Source: Paulownia fortunei | Lineage: Eukaryota; Streptophyta; Magnoliopsida; Lamiales; Paulowniaceae | DNA: 64,000 nt | Assembly: GCA_019321725.1 (NCBI GenBank) | Contig: CM033115.1 | Span: 2,108,001-2,172,000, forward strand | Direction: 5' to 3' | Shown here: positions 1 to 12,200 of the stretch, piece after piece | Layout of the letters: the number at the start of each line of letters is the position of its first letter | Numbering within the stretch: position 1 is the first letter of the stretch | Notes under the pieces: generated by a model | What the model saw: the letters and a program-made list of their open reading frames with translations, nothing else | The model's database searches: none | Told to the model about the DNA's origin: nothing | Made by a program: the position numbers and the translations under genes

Positions 1-1772
1 AATCTATGCTGCAGTCAGCAGAACTGCATATTTATGCTGACTTCCTGAGACTTGTGCTGGAGATACTAAATGCAATCCTAACTTATGCGTTGCCAAGAAA
101 TCCGGAGGTATCACAAATTGCATTTGATTACTGAAGCAAATAATGCTCTATCTGAGTTTTTAATCTCATGTTTATATCCCATACTTTGCTTACTGTGGCT
201 GTAACTTTCAGTTTGTTTATGCAATTATGCACAGACAGGAGGTTCTTCTACCATTCAAGAATCATCCACGTTTTAATGAACTGTTGGAAAACATATATAC
301 TGTATGTGCTCAGCGGAGAATATTTAAATTTCACAAGTAAATTTACTTTTTGTGACTTGTGAACAAAATCAAGTCTGGGTTTAACTGATAGTGGTTTTGA
401 AGAAGCTTGATCTTTCCTTGCGTGTAACTAATGCACTCTTAATTTTCTTCCATTAAAGGTTTTGGATTTCTTCAATAGCCGTATTGATGCTCAGAAAATG
501 GATGATGAATGGTCAGTGGAGAAAGTGCTTCAAGTCATAATTAACAACTGTCGATCTTGGAGAGGTGAAGGCATGAAGGTATGAAGCAAAATGCTTGTAT
601 GAGTAGTTAACTTCAGTAGTTGTGATGTTTTGTGATGCTTTATTATCTTATCCCCACATTTTTGTTTTGAGAAGATGTTTACGCAATTACGCTTTACGTA
701 TGAACAAGAGAGTCATCCCGAAGAGTTCTTCATTCCATATATGTGGCAGTTGGTATTGTCTCACAGGTATGCTTCCTGTAACATCGTAAAGATAATTACA
801 AATCAATTTCTGATACGACTTCTTTATTCATGTTGTCTGCTTTGTGTCCTTTTTATCTATATGCAAATTTTGACGTATGACATATCCTATTTTTATTTGA
901 GACTGTAGATTTTAATTTCCTAGCTCTCTAGTGGCTTCCGTGGATGCTATTGTGTGAAGATTTTATAATTTATATATTCTTTGTGTTTTACTGGCTTTTG
1001 ATTCTTTGATGTTTTTCACATGTTCCTTTGCAGTGGTTTCACTTTCAATCCCAGCAGCATAAATTTATTCCCAGTACCTATAGAAGTAAGTGTCATTTCC
1101 CACTATTAATTGTTTGTCTTGTTCTTTTGTGCTGCACAAAGCACTTTATTCTACTGCCTTAGTCTTTGGTATCTTAGTTTCTTGTGTTTTGTCAACATTT
1201 TTTGGTTCTTTGAAGCAGTTGAACTGAGAACAAAATTGGTTGGGCCGAGTATATGTCTAATCTGATATATGTTGTATAACATATTGGGTAGGTTGATCAT
1301 GTATTGTTTAACTTGAAGTATGAATTAACTAGAGGAGGATAACTCTCCAACAGACATTTTACGTGAACCTTTATGTTAAGTTCATTATGTGATCAATAGG
1401 CTCTTGTGTGAAAGGGCTCTATCCATTGTTGTTACCTAATGCTGTCTAAAATGGAGCGAATTCAGTTGATGAATAGCCTTGTATAAACTGCTGTGTTATG
1501 AATCATTAGAATCTGATGTAAAAATGAATTTCTTCAGCATCTGTAAGTCAACTATATTTAAGTCAAGCCATTCTTAGAAGTTAACTACCATGTCTAAGTC
1601 GATTAAGACTGATTTACACATGGTTTGGTAAGAGAATTGCTGTAGAATTACTGTCCTATGTTCTATGTTATATGACTGGATTGTATGAACTGAAATACAG
1701 GATATAAATGAAGCGTTGGAGGTGGAGAAGCTCCAAAATGGCGAGCTGAAAGAACATGCACTTCAAGTATAG
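1..1772 (+). CDS. DYM: Dymeclin-like protein, 3' part of gene (5' end outside window)
   Basis: Six exons encode about the last 176 residues of a plant dymeclin. Exons are 1-107 (codons start at base 3), 212-301, 459-578, 675-766, 1034-1085 and 1701-1772, with TAG at 1770-1772. All junctions are GT-AG and keep one frame. The product contains [26 protein letters not shown] and [16 protein letters not shown] followed by NLFPVPIED, which I recognise as the conserved dymeclin C-terminus. Dymeclin is a peripheral Golgi protein of secretory trafficking in animals; the plant role is inferred by homology. The end of the protein ([20 protein letters not shown]) is variable in the family. The 5' exons lie upstream of the window, so total length cannot be judged. 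No break is seen. Confidence 0.9.
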
Positions 1773-3344
1773 ACCGGTGTGGTGGAGTTACAGTTCACCT
1801 GAAGACATCAGGTTTAATTTACATACACACAAATACTAGAAAATTTCTCATACCCGTTTATGTTTATATGTCTCGAGTGTATAGGCTTTTGTTTTCGTTC
1901 TTTATTTCATGAGATATATTACCAATGTAACGAATAAGAGAAGATTCTCAAATTTGCACTGTGACATAGAAAATCCAAATAGACACACATCCAGAAGTAG
2001 GGGCAGTGTACTGCATTGAGCATTTTGGACCTTTGCATAAAGCCTGTCTATCTCAAAAGGAATCCCTTGTAACTAGGTTGTGAGAAGTGGGTTAATTTTT
2101 GTCTTAAAGCACAGTTTTTAAGCAAAGAAAGAGTACGATTTTAATATTTGTTCAAATATGCAACAATTCTCTCGAGATTTGTTCAATTTACGCTTATTTT
2201 TACTAGAATGGAATATATATTTTGAAAATCAAATTCTACAATATAAAGAGATATTTTATTAATTAAATGTAAATTTTAATAGCACATATCTCCTATAATT
2301 TATTCTCCCCTCCCACCCTTTTTTTTTTGTGAACTAGGCAGAAGATTTTATCTATTATTGTTAGATTTGAACTTGATGACCACCCATGCTACAATTATTG
2401 TAAATAAAACAATTGAATGAAGTTATAGTGTTTCTGCCACTGTTCGATTGACAATTGATGATGAAATTAAAAAATATCATAATTATTGCCACTAAAAATT
2501 AGAATTGAGACATTGCAGTGTCTAGTGAACAATAAATTAGAAGATCTAATATCTGTCAAATTCAAATTTGTATCTCAATTAACTTTTTCTTCATAATATT
2601 GTGTATTGCTTTCCACATAATACATTTCATTGACAATTAATTGGTTACATCTAAAAGATTAAATTGAATTAAAAGTAATGTGAATTTCAGGACGAGTAAA
2701 AAAGAAAAGAAAAAATAGAGATAAATATTATAGGTCTTGGATATTACTTAAATGTTAAATTGCAGTAGGACTTTATCCATTTGAAAGACCATAATCAATA
2801 TTAAAATGGCAGTAGGTGAAACATTTTTCTAAATTGAAATAAAACATAAGACTTACTTTGTTGCTATTGTTGTATTTTAGCTTGCACATCATTGCAATTT
2901 CCTCAACACAAATTGACATATAAGAAACAGAAAAGGAGAAGAAAACATTCTACAAAATATCACATTTTTGCTAATTATCAAGACTTTTCTTGCTTCTATA
3001 TATATAAATATATATATATACTAACATAATCAGACAAGGACACACCTTTCAGTTTTTTCAGAGAATGTCAGTGCAACCATTCCCAGAATGGGTCTTTTAT
3101 GCTAGTGCTTTAAGCATTTGTTCCTTGCATCTAGTTTGAAATTGAAACCATGATAAATGACCACAAAATTTAAATTATTATATAAAAAATTTATTTAATA
3201 TTTAATAACTCGATCAATGTCGAACCACATAATATTTATCCTCTTTCTCATGTCTTAATTTTTTCACTATTATAACAAATGTAACATAAGGTTGACATTA
3301 AATTCACCACAATAATGCAGCTGGGCTGGAGTACTTTTACTCTT
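1773..3344. other. Intergenic DNA between convergent dymeclin and aldo-keto reductase genes
   Basis: The first 150-200 bases are probably the dymeclin 3' UTR. The rest is AT-rich, with an (AT)n tract near 2998-3020. The two flanking genes converge here, so two polyadenylation regions are expected. I see no coding potential, RNA gene or clear transposon. Confidence 0.6.
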
Positions 3345-6115
3345 TTAGGGTATATCATCTACAGGAGTTTTTGGGAAGATCACTTTTTTCTCTGGTGTAT
3401 TTGCTAATCTGTAGGTATACTTTGAAAAGATGCCATATTCTCTTTCACCACCAACTTCATCAATTGGAATTGCACCACCAATTTCTTTCAAGTCCTCTGC
3501 TGTCAGCTTCACTGCTAAGGAGCCAATGTTTTCTTCCAGGTTCTTGATCTTTGTAGTCCCTAAAAATCATCAAATTTTCAACCATACATGAAAAATCATG
3601 TTACATCTCTAAAATACAATATAAAGATGGAATTTTTATGGAATACTAAATTAGCTGTTGAGCAACAAGATTTTCCAAACACAAGAAATGAAGAACAACC
3701 AAAGTGAAAATTTCATACGTACCAGGTATTGGAACCACATCGTCGCCCTGATGGAGAAGCCATGCCAGAGCTAGTTGAGGAGGAGTACAAGAATGCTTAG
3801 CGGCTAAACTGGCAAACCGGGCATATAAAACTTTGTTCTTTTCTAGATTGTCCCCAGTGAACCTTGGATGCATCTCCTGAACAGGACAACGACAACAATA
3901 ATAACAATAGAACATTAATTTTCTCATCATCATGCTGGTTCTAAATGTTTTGTATAGAAAACAAGCCATGTTTTTACTCATATGCAACCATTACCAGCAA
4001 GCTCTCTGAAGGTAAGCTCTCTGTGATTGCCTTTCCACCAAAGAATCCATGACCAAGAGGGCTATATGCTACTATACCGATACCAAGTTCCCTGTGTCAA
4101 AAACAGTTTGAATTTTCATAATATACAGACTGCTTCAATAACTACAGTAGCTTAATTTTGGCAGTTCTCATCCATGACAAAGTTCAATCCAATCCTAGTA
4201 TAGGAGTCCTCATTCACAAATTAGATGGATATTGCATTTGACACCAAGAACCAAGTCAAGTTTCAAACTAACCTACAAAGTGGAATCACATCCTCCTCGA
4301 TTTCACGACTCCACAGAGAATACTCCATTTGTACAGCAGTGATAGGATGCACTGCATGTGCCCTCTTGATCGTGTCCTTACTAGCTTCAGATAACCCAAT
4401 ATATCTAATTTTCCCCTCTTCAACTAACTTCTTCAGCTCCCCCACCTTCGCGAATGCAAAAGGAAAGGGTTGGAGAAAAATTGACACAAATTTGTAGCAC
4501 CTAATGTCTAATGAGCTGAGATAAAACCTGATCAGAGTAACAAAAAGTAAAATATGAAGTGTCTTCTGATACCAACCGTTTCCTCTATTGGCACAGATGT
4601 GTCGATGCGGTGCTGATAATACAGATCAATGTAGTCCACATCAAGCCGCATAAGACTAGCTTCAATGCATTGCCGCACATATTCAGGACTTCCCTTGACC
4701 TGTACCTGATTCTTATCGGGCATAGAAACGCCAAATTTACTCGATATCTGAACTTGCTCACGAGGCAGCTTTTTCAACGCCTGACGCGATTACACAACGT
4801 TAGTAAGTGATATTTAAGAAACTCTAAATATGTCTCTTGTGAGTGAACATATGATTTTGCCAATGAATCCATACATATTATTGCATTCATATCTTCAGTA
4901 AAATCCAGCAAACAAGGGTATCAACATAACTATTAGTATATTGACAGTAAGTAGTAGTTCTGTCCTTTTAGTTTGTCCACCTCTCCGGCCGCCAACAAAA
5001 GAAGAAAAGAACTCATTTTATGCAATTTCAGAATTGGCTTTCTAGAACCTTCAGGTTAAAGAATAAGTTACCTTGCCGATCATGATCTCGTTATCACCCC
5101 GCTCTCCATAGATATCAGCAGTGTCGAAGAATGTGATGCCTTTGTTAAAAGCTTCTTTCAGGAGTGCACCTCCAGCTTCATGAGACAGGGGAGCATTCAG
5201 TATGCCTGAAAGGCCCCCACAGCCAAAGCCCAGTGTAGAAACCTGAACAACAGAACACTCTCTGTCATAAAGCAATGCAATCTTCTCATGAAGGTTTAAT
5301 CAATGTAGAAAAATGTATTAACCCAAATATACACTTGTCCGTTTCCCAAGATTCTCATACATGAAATTCTTATCACAAACTTAATAAATCAAGCAAAACT
5401 CCCAGTGGGGGAATTAAATAAGAATTGGCTAATCAGGGAAAAAAAGAAAAGAAGAATGTATAAATTATCAGGATGAGCTTCTGCGGTCTTGCCCACCATG
5501 ATTCTGGACAAGAAGGTCTAATTTTCCTTGATCACCAAACTGATGCAAAAGAGCCTCTTGGATGATGATCACAAACCCCGCTATCCTTTGTTTTTTTTTT
5601 TTTTTTTTCCAAATTTTGGATATGTTAGGTTAGTAAATATTATTTATTTCTAACTGAATATCAGTAACACAACTTTCTTGATCACTGGTCATGCACCAGC
5701 AACAGTGTATATAGGTGAAGAAGAATTCATAGTTGAAAAAGTGCCAAAAGTTTCTTTGAAAACAAATTTATTCTTGTTTTGAACATTCAAATCTACTTCT
5801 AACACAACCTCAACAAATCATTTTTGGATAACCAGACCCCACACCCCAAAGTCAGTTACACATGATTTTCCATTCCACAGACAAGAACAATTATACATAT
5901 AGTGCAGAACTTGCTGAAAAGGAAAAGCATTGACATCCATTTTCAGCATCACAAAGTTGGCAAAACAGATAAGCAGCAATGTAATCGTTTACAATAAAAC
6001 AACCTAAATTTGGCTATTGCTTAAAGGAAATTTCAAGTTCAAAGTTCTTGATAAAGTAAAAGGTTTTTTTTACCTCCAGACCTTGGGAACCCAATTTCAC
6101 TCTTGGCACTTGCAT
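3345..6115 (-). CDS. Aldo-keto reductase (perakine reductase / auxin-induced IN2-2 type)
   Basis: Seven exons on the minus strand: 6115-6074, 5242-5072, 4780-4577, 4445-4273, 4091-3995, 3876-3723 and 3559-3345, with the stop at 3347-3345. They give a 351-residue protein in one frame with GT-AG junctions. It is an NADPH-dependent cytosolic reductase of carbonyl compounds. The AKR catalytic tetrad is intact: Asp54 and Tyr59 in FFDTADIYG, Lys86 in QISSKFG and His128 in [11 protein letters not shown]-terminal VPIPGT cofactor-binding motif is also present. Length matches the 335-350 residues usual for plant perakine-reductase-like AKRs. An upstream in-frame Met in the first ORF would add a non-conserved extension, so [12 protein letters not shown] was chosen as the start. 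The natural substrate cannot be told from the sequence, and the family often occurs in tandem clusters. Intron 1 (5243-6073) has a T-rich run near 5588-5608. Confidence 0.95.
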
Positions 6116-6607
6116 CTCTGAATTTTGCTCCAGTGTGCCCAACAACCACAAGCTCTCCTCTATAATCCATATAGTGATACAATCATAACTTGATGGAAAA
6201 TTGATGCTCTGTGGGACATATGAATTAGACATTTTGTTCAATAATTATTCTTTTCTTTTCTATTGCTGATGGAGACATCACAACCTTTTGTTCCATCCTT
6301 CTATTGTATTTTTCCTTTCATCCAATTATTTATTTGTTGATGTTCCAACCTCAAAAACAACGTTTTGGGTACCATCAACTCATCAAGACTTTAGAAGTAT
6401 TGACTTAGAGTTTTACTAAATATGTAATTATAATGTTATAGTAGTTTTTTATATTAAGTGCAGTATAATTTGTTAATTAATTATTAATTATATTTAATTA
6501 ATATTAGATGACGTGATGATGTAATAAATAGTTATTTCTACCAAAAGAATGAATGGATAAAGTTCAAATTTAGAAAATATAAATATATTATTGCTCCCAC
6601 TATCCAA
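6116..6607 (-). promoter_or_regulatory. 5' UTR and presumed promoter of the aldo-keto reductase gene
   Basis: The bases just above the start codon at 6115 are read as 5' UTR. An open frame runs upstream without conserved sequence. Beyond about 6400 the DNA is AT-rich with (A/T)TTAATTA stretches. No unambiguous TATA box or known response element stands out, so this assignment rests on position only. Confidence 0.35.
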
Positions 6608-6932
6608 TTTTTTTAGGAATAGTAATGGGTCGAGTTTGGCCAAACTCGAGATCCATCTATCAAGATTTTTTAGGATCTGAACCCGTTCTGATCCAGACTC
6701 GGCGGATTAAATTCACTAGATTCGTTTAATTATTTTAAAATTATTAAAAAATTATTTTTTTAAATAATACACTAAAATCTTCAAAAAAACAATATTTAAT
6801 AAATATATATAAATTTAATTTTAAAAAAATTGTATGGGATGAATTTGAAAATAAAAAGTCAAAACTCATCTTAAATCCATTTAAAAACAAGTCCCGAAAC
6901 GAGTTTGAGTTTAAATCCACCCCTACAATCCA
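6608..6932. mobile_element. Short hAT-like MITE relic, copy 1
   Basis: A roughly 325-bp non-coding unit starts with TAGGAATAGTAATGGGTCGA and ends with the inverted, diverged counterpart AAATCCACCCCTA. In between are GAACCCG/GGATC-type motifs and a very A/T-rich core. The same architecture (start TAGRGATRRCA, CGAGTTT and ACCCGTC blocks, oligo-A/T core) recurs near 39395, 49112 and 54890. It looks like the common plant hAT-type MITE family. Target-site duplications are not clear, so the ends are approximate. Confidence 0.4.
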
Positions 6933-9268
6933 TAATCCTTTGGACTCGCTCTTCATTTTGCATTACACATAAGTATTAGCGACACAAATACAAATAAGTA
7001 TTATTTTTTAATTGCAATTTTGCAATTCAAATAAATAAACGGTAATAAGGGCGAAAAAACGAAAGGAAAGAAGAGAAGGCCATTGAATATCATTGAATAA
7101 AAGTAATTTTTCACTATGATAAATATTTGAGGGGATTGGAAAGTTTTTGACTGATCATAAAAAAAATTTAAAAAAAAACTTTATACAAGGAAATAATAAA
7201 ATAAATGCATTGAATATATACATATAATGTAGATATTAGTCTATATAAATGTTTAGATATGTATATATTACAATCATATTATAGGTTGGGATGATTAAAT
7301 AGTATAAGACTTTAATATTTAAAAAATTATCACTGTATCCTATAATATTTTGTGAAAAAAAAAGAAAAAAATGAGAAATTATTTTAGCTTTGTGTTCGGA
7401 TGAATTGTTTTATAAGAGTGCGAATTTAATGATTACTATTATTGTGGCGTAATTTTTTTAGATAATATATTTGGAGATATGTTCTTTTTTTTAATTAATA
7501 ATAATGTATTTGAATGAGTAGTTACTGTGTAGAAAAATCGAACAAGAGGATTTTAGGACTGAAAAAATCTCTAATTTTCATATTTATGCATATTGTAAAT
7601 TTTAACACTTTTTCCAAGGAAAGGAAGGATGCAACCAATGGCTTTCAAAAACCATTTATCTCAAATAATTTTTTTAACAAAATATCAGTAAAATGTATTT
7701 GACAAATGTTGTTTCGAAAAAATATATTTTCATTTCCTCAAAATATTTATTAATTATTATTTTAATTAAATAATTATATATCGTACTATATTCCACTAAC
7801 ACAACAAAATAATATTAATGAAACATTTATAATTTAAAGTGTCTCCTACTAACTATAATAAATAATATTGACTTTATAATTTAAAAAAGTCTCGCAAAAT
7901 ACAATCACATTATTTTTTTTTTCAATAAAACATCCAAAGATGTTTTTATTATAAAGTAGGCGGTCAGTTTTTTATCGTTCGGGCCTTACACTAATAGAGA
8001 TATCCATATGATATACATCTAATGATAGATAAGGAGGTATTTTAAATCTTTGAAAACTGCCAACATAATCTCTTAAGGAGTCCTTGAAGAGATCAAGTAC
8101 TAAATTTTATATACGTTTCCTCATGTATCATTGGAGATGTCACTACCGTCGATCCTGAATCACAAATGTTTTATTATTCATAATATTATTATTGTGCAAT
8201 AGCATAAAAAATTATAAATACATAATCCAAATTAAAAATATATATATATATAAGACAAAAATACATAATCCAAATTGGACTTTACAGTCTCTATATAGAA
8301 TTAAAAGTTTTTAGAGGGTAGGCAAAGGTCCAAAACATGAAGTGGGCATTATAGCAAATCTATAACCTTAACCAAAAACTCTACAAACATTTAAAACTTT
8401 TTTTATACTCGGTTAAGGCCCATATCTCAAAAAATATTTGGGCCATACTTCTTGTCATTCTCCACGAATGGTTTAATATTATTTTTTTTCAACTATTTTC
8501 TATTTCATACTCCTCCCATATTTCATTTAGGAATCTAATTTGATCCCCAATATGGAACTTTATATTTGAATAATAAGAAAATAAAAATTATATACATGTT
8601 ATCAGTATTGAAAAAAATTTATGTATCAAATTAGGTTTCTTTTCCTTTCTAGAAATTTAATTTTCGGAATAAATAAAAAACCTAGAGTCAAGTTTTACCC
8701 CTACTTGTAAAATTCTCATGTATCCCTTTCCCTCCCTTGTTTCAGGATTATATAATCCGAAAATGATAGCAAAGGATAATGTTTTTATTACAAACCAGAT
8801 TTTTTAAAATTAGAAGTTTTGTTTCTTGAAAATATGTGTAAGAAAAAGGACCCTACCCCCATGAGCCTACTATACATTCATATTATTATATTATTCAATA
8901 ATCATATCAACATCAATATAATTATCATTATTCAATCATTATACTACTTAAAATATATATTATCTTCTTTTTTTACACTAAAAGATACATCATAATTCAT
9001 TAAAAAAAGTTATTATAACACCACAAATAAAATTTTAAAATACAATACATTTACAATATATATATATATATATCTCCCTAATAATAAAATCAAAGATTAC
9101 TTTCAACCATTTTCATTACACTTCCCAAAATAACTTTCCCAAAACATCTCCTCCCAAAACAAACAAATCCTAACATGGTAACAAAAATTGCATTATTGAA
9201 CTAAAATAACAACAAACATTTTTGATAAATCACAATAACGAACAAATTAAAAAAGTAAATGTCATGCC
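6933..9268. other. AT-rich intergenic DNA without recognisable genes
   Basis: This stretch is strongly AT-rich, with many short homopolymers and (TA)n tracts, for example near 8239-8254 and 9055-9072. Open frames here are short and give low-complexity Phe/Ile/Asn/Lys-rich peptides. I see no coding exon, RNA gene or intact transposon. Confidence 0.55.
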
Positions 9269-10115
9269 TCACAAATATAATTTTAAGTTTTTTTTTCCCA
9301 AAAAAAAATCACCAAAATTTAACTGTGAAATGAAAGTGGCCAAACGCTTGATCAGATTCTTGGCCTTTTCAGTTTCAGGATCTAAAATATGAAAGCAATG
9401 ATCCTCTCCTTCAACCTCCACCACCTCCACTTCACCTTTCCACCCACTCTTCTTCACACTCTCTGCAAAAACTAATCCCCTTCACTGAATGGATCCTTCT
9501 CTGCTTTCGGTTCGCTTCCGATGGGATTAGAACCCCAGAAGTAAGGATGTGAAAGAATTGCACCAACGATTTTCACGTTTCCGGGTAAAGACTCCGACCC
9601 GGCACGCAGGGCAATATTGTGGGCTATATTCCCACCGGCGCTGTCGCCACCAATGAAAACCCGACTGAAATCGCCGTGGTTAGTGATCCATTCCGCTTTC
9701 TCGAAATGGGTTTGATCAAGGACGTGGGAACAAACCCATTTGAGGGCGTCCCAAGAATCCTCGTACGCCGTCGGGAGGGGGTGTTCGGGAGCGAGCCGGT
9801 ACTCGACGGAGATTATTAAAGCTCCGGCTTCGGCGGATAAGATGTTGATATAGCGGTGGCTTAGGAAAGAGAAGGCGGATCCGAGGCAGAATCCGCCGCC
9901 GTGGTAGTAGACTAAGATGGGGAGCTTTTGAGTGGGGTGAGTGAGTTTTGGGAGGTGAAGTCTGGCGGATATGGCTGGCGAAATGGTGGTCTTTGGAGGA
10001 GACGCCGGTGGTGGGATCTTCCGGCGACGGAGGCACGTGGGAGAGCCGAAGAGGCGCTCGACGGTGCCATCCGTGGAGAATTTGATGACCGGGTGGCGTT
10101 GGCAAACTTGCTATT
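9269..10115 (-). pseudogene. Broken plant carboxylesterase (CXE / GID1-like alpha/beta hydrolase)
   Basis: Read on the minus strand this is an intronless CXE copy, but it cannot encode the full enzyme. Pieces in order: HPVIKFSTDGTVERLFGSP (no start codon, with a TAG just upstream in the same frame); a short stretch in another frame (VPPSPEDPTTGVSSKD); then the original frame with the oxyanion motif HGGGF and the nucleophile elbow GGDSAGGN (about 9631-9650), running to an in-frame TAG at 9474-9472. The last part, VKKSGWKGEVEVVEVEGEDH with the catalytic-His region DHCFH, lies in yet another frame. The two early frameshifts look like a 1-base and a 2-base loss that compensate each other. About 60 residues normally between the PYFWGS region and VKKSGW, including the catalytic Asp region, are missing. 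Intact relatives hydrolyse esters or bind gibberellin. Confidence 0.85.
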
Positions 10116-10800
10116 GGATGACCAAATAATAAATATGTTGAGTTTTGTCTTTTTTTTATTTTTTTTTTTATTTTTTTAAGATAATTAGAGGTGTAAAGAA
10201 AACAATTAAGAGATATTACTGTTTAAATTTATTTAAATTTTTATTAAATTTTAAAAATTATATTTAAATTTGATTTAATTGTTGAATCAGATGAGATTAA
10301 TCAAATTCGAATAGTTTTATATTTATATATATATTAATTAAATTAAAGTCAAATTAAATTTTAAATATTATTGAATAAAAAATATATTTAAATTTAATTA
10401 TAAAATTAATAAATTAAAATCAAACGAGTTTTAAGTGATTAATTTTCAATAACTTAGTTCATTTTTTTACCATAATTTTTCAACCTAAAGTCAAAACATA
10501 AGACCAAATATGTTGACAAACTACTTGTCAAATTGTGTTGATTCTTTCAGTTCCTTGTCAAATTTGGTGATTTATAGGAGAAATAAGGGATACCTATATT
10601 TTTAACTTTTATTATATTTTTTTAATCAATTTTTATATCTCGTATTTGCATAAAAAATTTAAAAATAGAAATTTTAAATATTTTTTTATATCATTATTTT
10701 AGAAAATAGTGAGTGGGGATTACTGGACTAATTTAATTAAAAATAATAAATTTGAAAAATAATTAATATTATATCATGATTTGTCGAGAATTTAAGGAAA
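10116..10800. other. AT-rich DNA between carboxylesterase pseudogene and MULE
   Basis: The stretch consists of A/T-rich sequence with T-runs near 10148-10178. I see no coding potential. The bases bordering the MULE end at 10801 do not form a convincing 9-bp target duplication with those after 17816. Confidence 0.5.
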
Positions 10801-11020
10801 TAAGTGAAAACGCGTATGAGGGGTGTGCTTTTAGATGAAATTGCAATCCTAACACTATCTGAAAACGCACCTCTCATACGCATTTTCACTATTTTGATAG
10901 AAAGCGCAATTTTAGGTTGTGCTTCTTGCAGAGAGAGAAAGTTCAAGCTATGGTTGCGCTTTTTGCAAGATTTGAAGAATGCACAATCACAGCTTGCGCT
11001 TTCGATCAGCATTCAAGCCG
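10801..11020 (+). repeat. Left terminal inverted repeat of the MULE, with nested inverted motifs
   Basis: The outer unit GTGAAAACGCGTATGAGG (from 10804) recurs inverted at about 10861-10889 as CTCATACGCATTTTCAC, so this end can itself fold back. Further in, GAAAGCGCAA-type motifs appear near 10900, 10955 and 10995. The same GAAAGCGCAA motif builds the right end. Such arrays of subterminal repeats inside long TIRs are known for MULEs. Confidence 0.75.
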
Positions 11021-11290
11021 ATTAATTTTCCTTCTTTCCCTCCTCTCTCCTCTCCCCACTTCCCCTCCCGCAGACTCCCCATTTCTCCATTCCTCTCCCC
11101 ACCCCCATCACTCCCCCCGCACTCCCTACTCCCCATTTCCCCCATTTCTTCCCCCCTCCCAACTTACCCTATTTCTCTCTCTCTCAACTTTTTTTTTTTG
11201 CCATTTTCTCTTTTATTTTTCGGATTCTCCCATCCCTTACCTTTTTCACATCCATTTTTTCTTCTTTCGGTAAGTAATATTGTTATTGTT
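11021..11290 (+). other. C/T-rich leader between left TIR and first MULE ORF
   Basis: A 250-base plus-strand pyrimidine-rich tract (CTCTCC, TTCCCC, CCACCCCC repeats) follows the TIR. It resembles a pyrimidine-rich 5' leader and may have been the transposase promoter or 5' UTR. Overlapping open frames here translate to Pro/Ser/Leu-rich low-complexity peptides and are not regarded as genes. Confidence 0.45.
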
Positions 11291-11765
11291 TTTTTTTAAT
11301 TTTTTAATTAAAAAAAATGACTAATTAACATTTATATATTTTTGTTCAAATTAATACGCAATAGATTAAAATACGACGCGAATCATATTTTGAGTATGAC
11401 TTATAGGTATTATATTTTAATTATAATGTATATATTTTATTGTAATAATTGTGAAGTAAATGTATTATTATATTGAAAAAATAAATTTTATTGTATTGAA
11501 ATGTTATTAATATTATTTTTTATAATGACATATGCAATTACATTTTTAATAGCATATTTTATATGTGGAGAAGCTAATGTTTGCATTTTATATATATAAT
11601 ATATAATATTATATTTTATATTTATTATTTAACTTGAAAATGTGAGTTAAAAATTATTGAACTATTTAGGGAATCTTTCTCATAACAATAATAATCTTAA
11701 TGAAATATTATGTCTTTGAAATTATTATTTAAAATTAAAATATTAATACTTATTTTGATGTAGTT

Positions 11766-12086
11766 ATGGCAAATAGAAACAGTATCAATGTTCTGGTATA
11801 CTTTGGTGGTCAAATTATACAAGATGCTAATTCAGTAACATATGATCGCCCTGCAATTGGAGGTAGGAGAATGTCTCATAGGATAAGATTTTTTGAATTA
11901 CTATTGAAAGTATATCAGATTACGAGCGTTGATGATAAACAGTTCTTATTAAAATTATTTGGTAAGTACTGTTGCGGTAATATATCACAACTAATATCAA
12001 TAAATGATGATGAAGGATTAGAATTTTTCTTAGATCCGGGAAGAGAAAATCAATTTATAAAATTTTATGTTGAGTCAGAATAAAAT
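11766..12086 (+). pseudogene. MULE transposase N-terminal domain ORF (fragment)
   Basis: The open frame encodes 105 residues starting MANRNSINVLVYFGGQI. A VYYGG/VxYxRP start followed by a KxYxIT...LxxKxF helix-strand pattern is typical of the N-terminal region seen ahead of MuDR-type plant transposases. It is separated from the transposase body by stops at about 12084-12200. Downstream (12340-12440) is an Asp/Glu-rich linker, another usual feature of these proteins. On its own it has no known function. Confidence 0.6.
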
Positions 12087-12200
12087 GTTCATAATACTGT
12101 GCCTGAGATACCAACAAATAATAAGTATTATCAATATGCATTATTTTAAAAGATGATAGTGTGTTTGAAATTACTACAGTGACGCAAGATATGACAAGTA

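Noticed and set aside
5461..5580. Coding-like segment in AKR intron 1 (minus reading [20 protein letters not shown])
   Set aside because: Short, with a stop soon after and no splice sites that keep the AKR frame. I do not recognise the family.
10917..11299. Overlapping Pro/Ser/Leu-rich open frames of 106-118 codons
   Set aside because: They arise from the C/T-rich leader next to the left MULE end. Composition is low complexity and both frames are open for the same reason. No conserved domain.
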